NCBI GenBank assembly: GCA_013298325.1
Contig: JAAFHJ010000298.1
Location: 1 to 6,331 of the forward strand
Length of the DNA: 6,331 nt
Source: Myxococcales bacterium
GTDB taxonomy: Bacteria; Myxococcota_A; Polyangia; Polyangiales; Polyangiaceae
Reading direction: 5' to 3'
Made by a program: the position numbers and the translations under genes
The notes under the pieces: model-generated
What the model saw: the letters and a program-made list of their open reading frames with translations, nothing else
Told to the model about the DNA's origin: nothing
The model's database searches: none
Part shown: positions 5,769 to 6,331 of the stretch, piece by piece
Numbering within the stretch: position 1 is the stretch's first letter
How the letters are laid out: every line of letters begins with the position of its first letter

Positions 5769-6331
5769 CAGAGGCCCCCCGGTGCGGTGCGCTCGGAGGC
5801 CTCTTCGTCGGTCGTCGGATGGGTGAGGGCAACCTCGCCTTTCTTCACGGAGACTGCGCCGGTCAATGGGGCTACCCCCAAGGAAAGCACGTCCGTTTCA
5901 TTCTCCGCATCTGCGTCGCCCAAACGGAGCTGAATCTGTGCGCGCTCGGTTTGCCCACCCGGCCAAAAGTACAGGTAGGCGCGCCCCTGGGCGACGGGCG
6001 CGTCGTCGTGGTCAGTCTCGATGCGCCGAAAATGGATATTTCTCGGCAACTTGCGCGGGCCCTTGCCGCTACCGCCGGTAACCGCAAAGCCAGTTTCCGT
6101 CACCATCTTGAACGTCGGTCGTGCGACCTTCGGACCCGACGAATAGCGTTGAGCCTCCGCGAGGGCGCTTGCCTCAACGTTCGTCGCTGCAGCGGCCCCC
6201 CCGGTAGAATCCTTCGATTGAACGAGCATCGGGGCGTCCCCCTCTTCCAACCAGAAGGCGCTCTCCTCCAAGTCAAAGACCAACCGAACCGGCTTTGAAG
6301 TCGCCGACGCGCGCGCGAACGCAACGCGGAC
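5768..6331 (-). CDS. gspH: Type II secretion system minor pseudopilin GspH, 5' end missing (runs off right edge)
   Basis: The frame is open from the right edge to the stop at 5768-5770, giving 187 residues. The prepilin leader and most of the N-terminal helix lie outside the window. The fragment opens with VRVAFARASATSKPVRLVFD, matching the end of the GspH helix and first strand (FARaxA..rPVRL). Further on are LYFWPGGQTERAQIQL (from about residue 120), the GspH F-x-P-x-G type motif, and LSLGVAPLTGAVSV, the C-terminal PLTG strand. An Ala/Gly-rich loop (TGGAAAATN) lies at about residues 43-51, and the C-terminus is acidic, ending in PGGL. GspH links the I-J-K tip to the major pseudopilin GspG. 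A TTG at 6281-6283 could look like a start but falls inside conserved GspH sequence, so it is not one. Confidence 0.92.
   Translation of the reverse strand, partial: VRVAFARASATSKPVRLVFDLEESAFWLEEGDAPMLVQSKDSTGGAAAATNVEASALAEAQRYSSGPKVARPTFKMVTETGFAVTGGSGKGPRKLPRNIHFRRIETDHDDAPVAQGRAYLYFWPGGQTERAQIQLRLGDADAENETDVLSLGVAPLTGAVSVKKGEVALTHPTTDEEASERTAPGGL
5775..5780 (-). promoter_or_regulatory. Probable G-rich ribosome-binding site of gspI, inside the gspH end
   Basis: A run of six G on the minus strand lies 6 nt before the gspI ATG. It falls on the Pro-Gly-Gly codons at the end of GspH. It is less canonical than GGAGG but well placed. Confidence 0.45.

Noticed and set aside
5768..6283. A gspH start at the TTG at 6281-6283
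   Set aside because: The frame is open further upstream and encodes conserved GspH sequence (VRVAFARASATSKPVR). The true start with the prepilin leader must lie beyond the right edge.
1..6331. A novel defence or mobile system in the window
   Set aside because: All bases except three are accounted for by T2SS genes on one strand. No insertion sequence ends, integrase, tRNA, direct-repeat array or composition break was seen.

Overview
The window is one tightly packed, single-strand stretch of a type II secretion system (T2SS) operon. All seven genes read on the minus strand, so transcription enters at the right edge and leaves at the left. In order of transcription they are gspH (5' end cut off by the right edge), gspI, gspJ, gspK, gspL, gspM and gspN (3' end cut off by the left edge). 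The only non-coding bases between genes are the three at 2819-2821. Every other junction overlaps, as TGATG (gspH/gspI) or ATGA (gspI/J, J/K, L/M, M/N). No promoter, terminator, RNA gene, mobile element or CRISPR array is visible, and no plus-strand gene is supported.

The organism is most likely a delta-proteobacterial type, probably Myxococcota. The reasons are the moderately high GC content, the H-I-J-K-L-M-N order, a GspL built as a PilM-like actin fold joined to a periplasmic domain, and a GspN of the kind seen in myxobacteria and Leptospira rather than the enterobacterial kind. This placement rests on recalled family resemblance, not on a search.

By region: 5768-6331, 4986-5768, 4279-4989 and 2822-4282 encode the four minor pseudopilins H, I, J and K. 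In known T2SS, I-J-K form the tip that starts pseudopilus assembly and H joins the tip to the main pseudopilin GspG. Regions 1235-2818 and 651-1238 encode the inner-membrane platform proteins GspL (recruits the ATPase GspE) and GspM (GspL's partner). Region 1-654 encodes GspN, an accessory inner-membrane protein with a large extracytoplasmic part. The remaining core genes (gspC, D, E, F, G) are not here. At least gspG and gspF/E would be expected beyond the right edge.

This is a recognisable system, not a new one. The points worth a second look are variations on it: GspI is about twice its usual length because of Gly-rich additions; GspK has a similar Gly/Thr/Pro insert just before its last strand; GspL keeps the nucleotide-binding motifs of PilM; GspI and GspJ both have Ala instead of Gly before the prepilin cleavage site; GspL and GspM both end in Lys-rich periplasmic tails whose codons also supply the ribosome-binding site of the next gene; and a 12-bp tandem repeat lies in the gspK leader.
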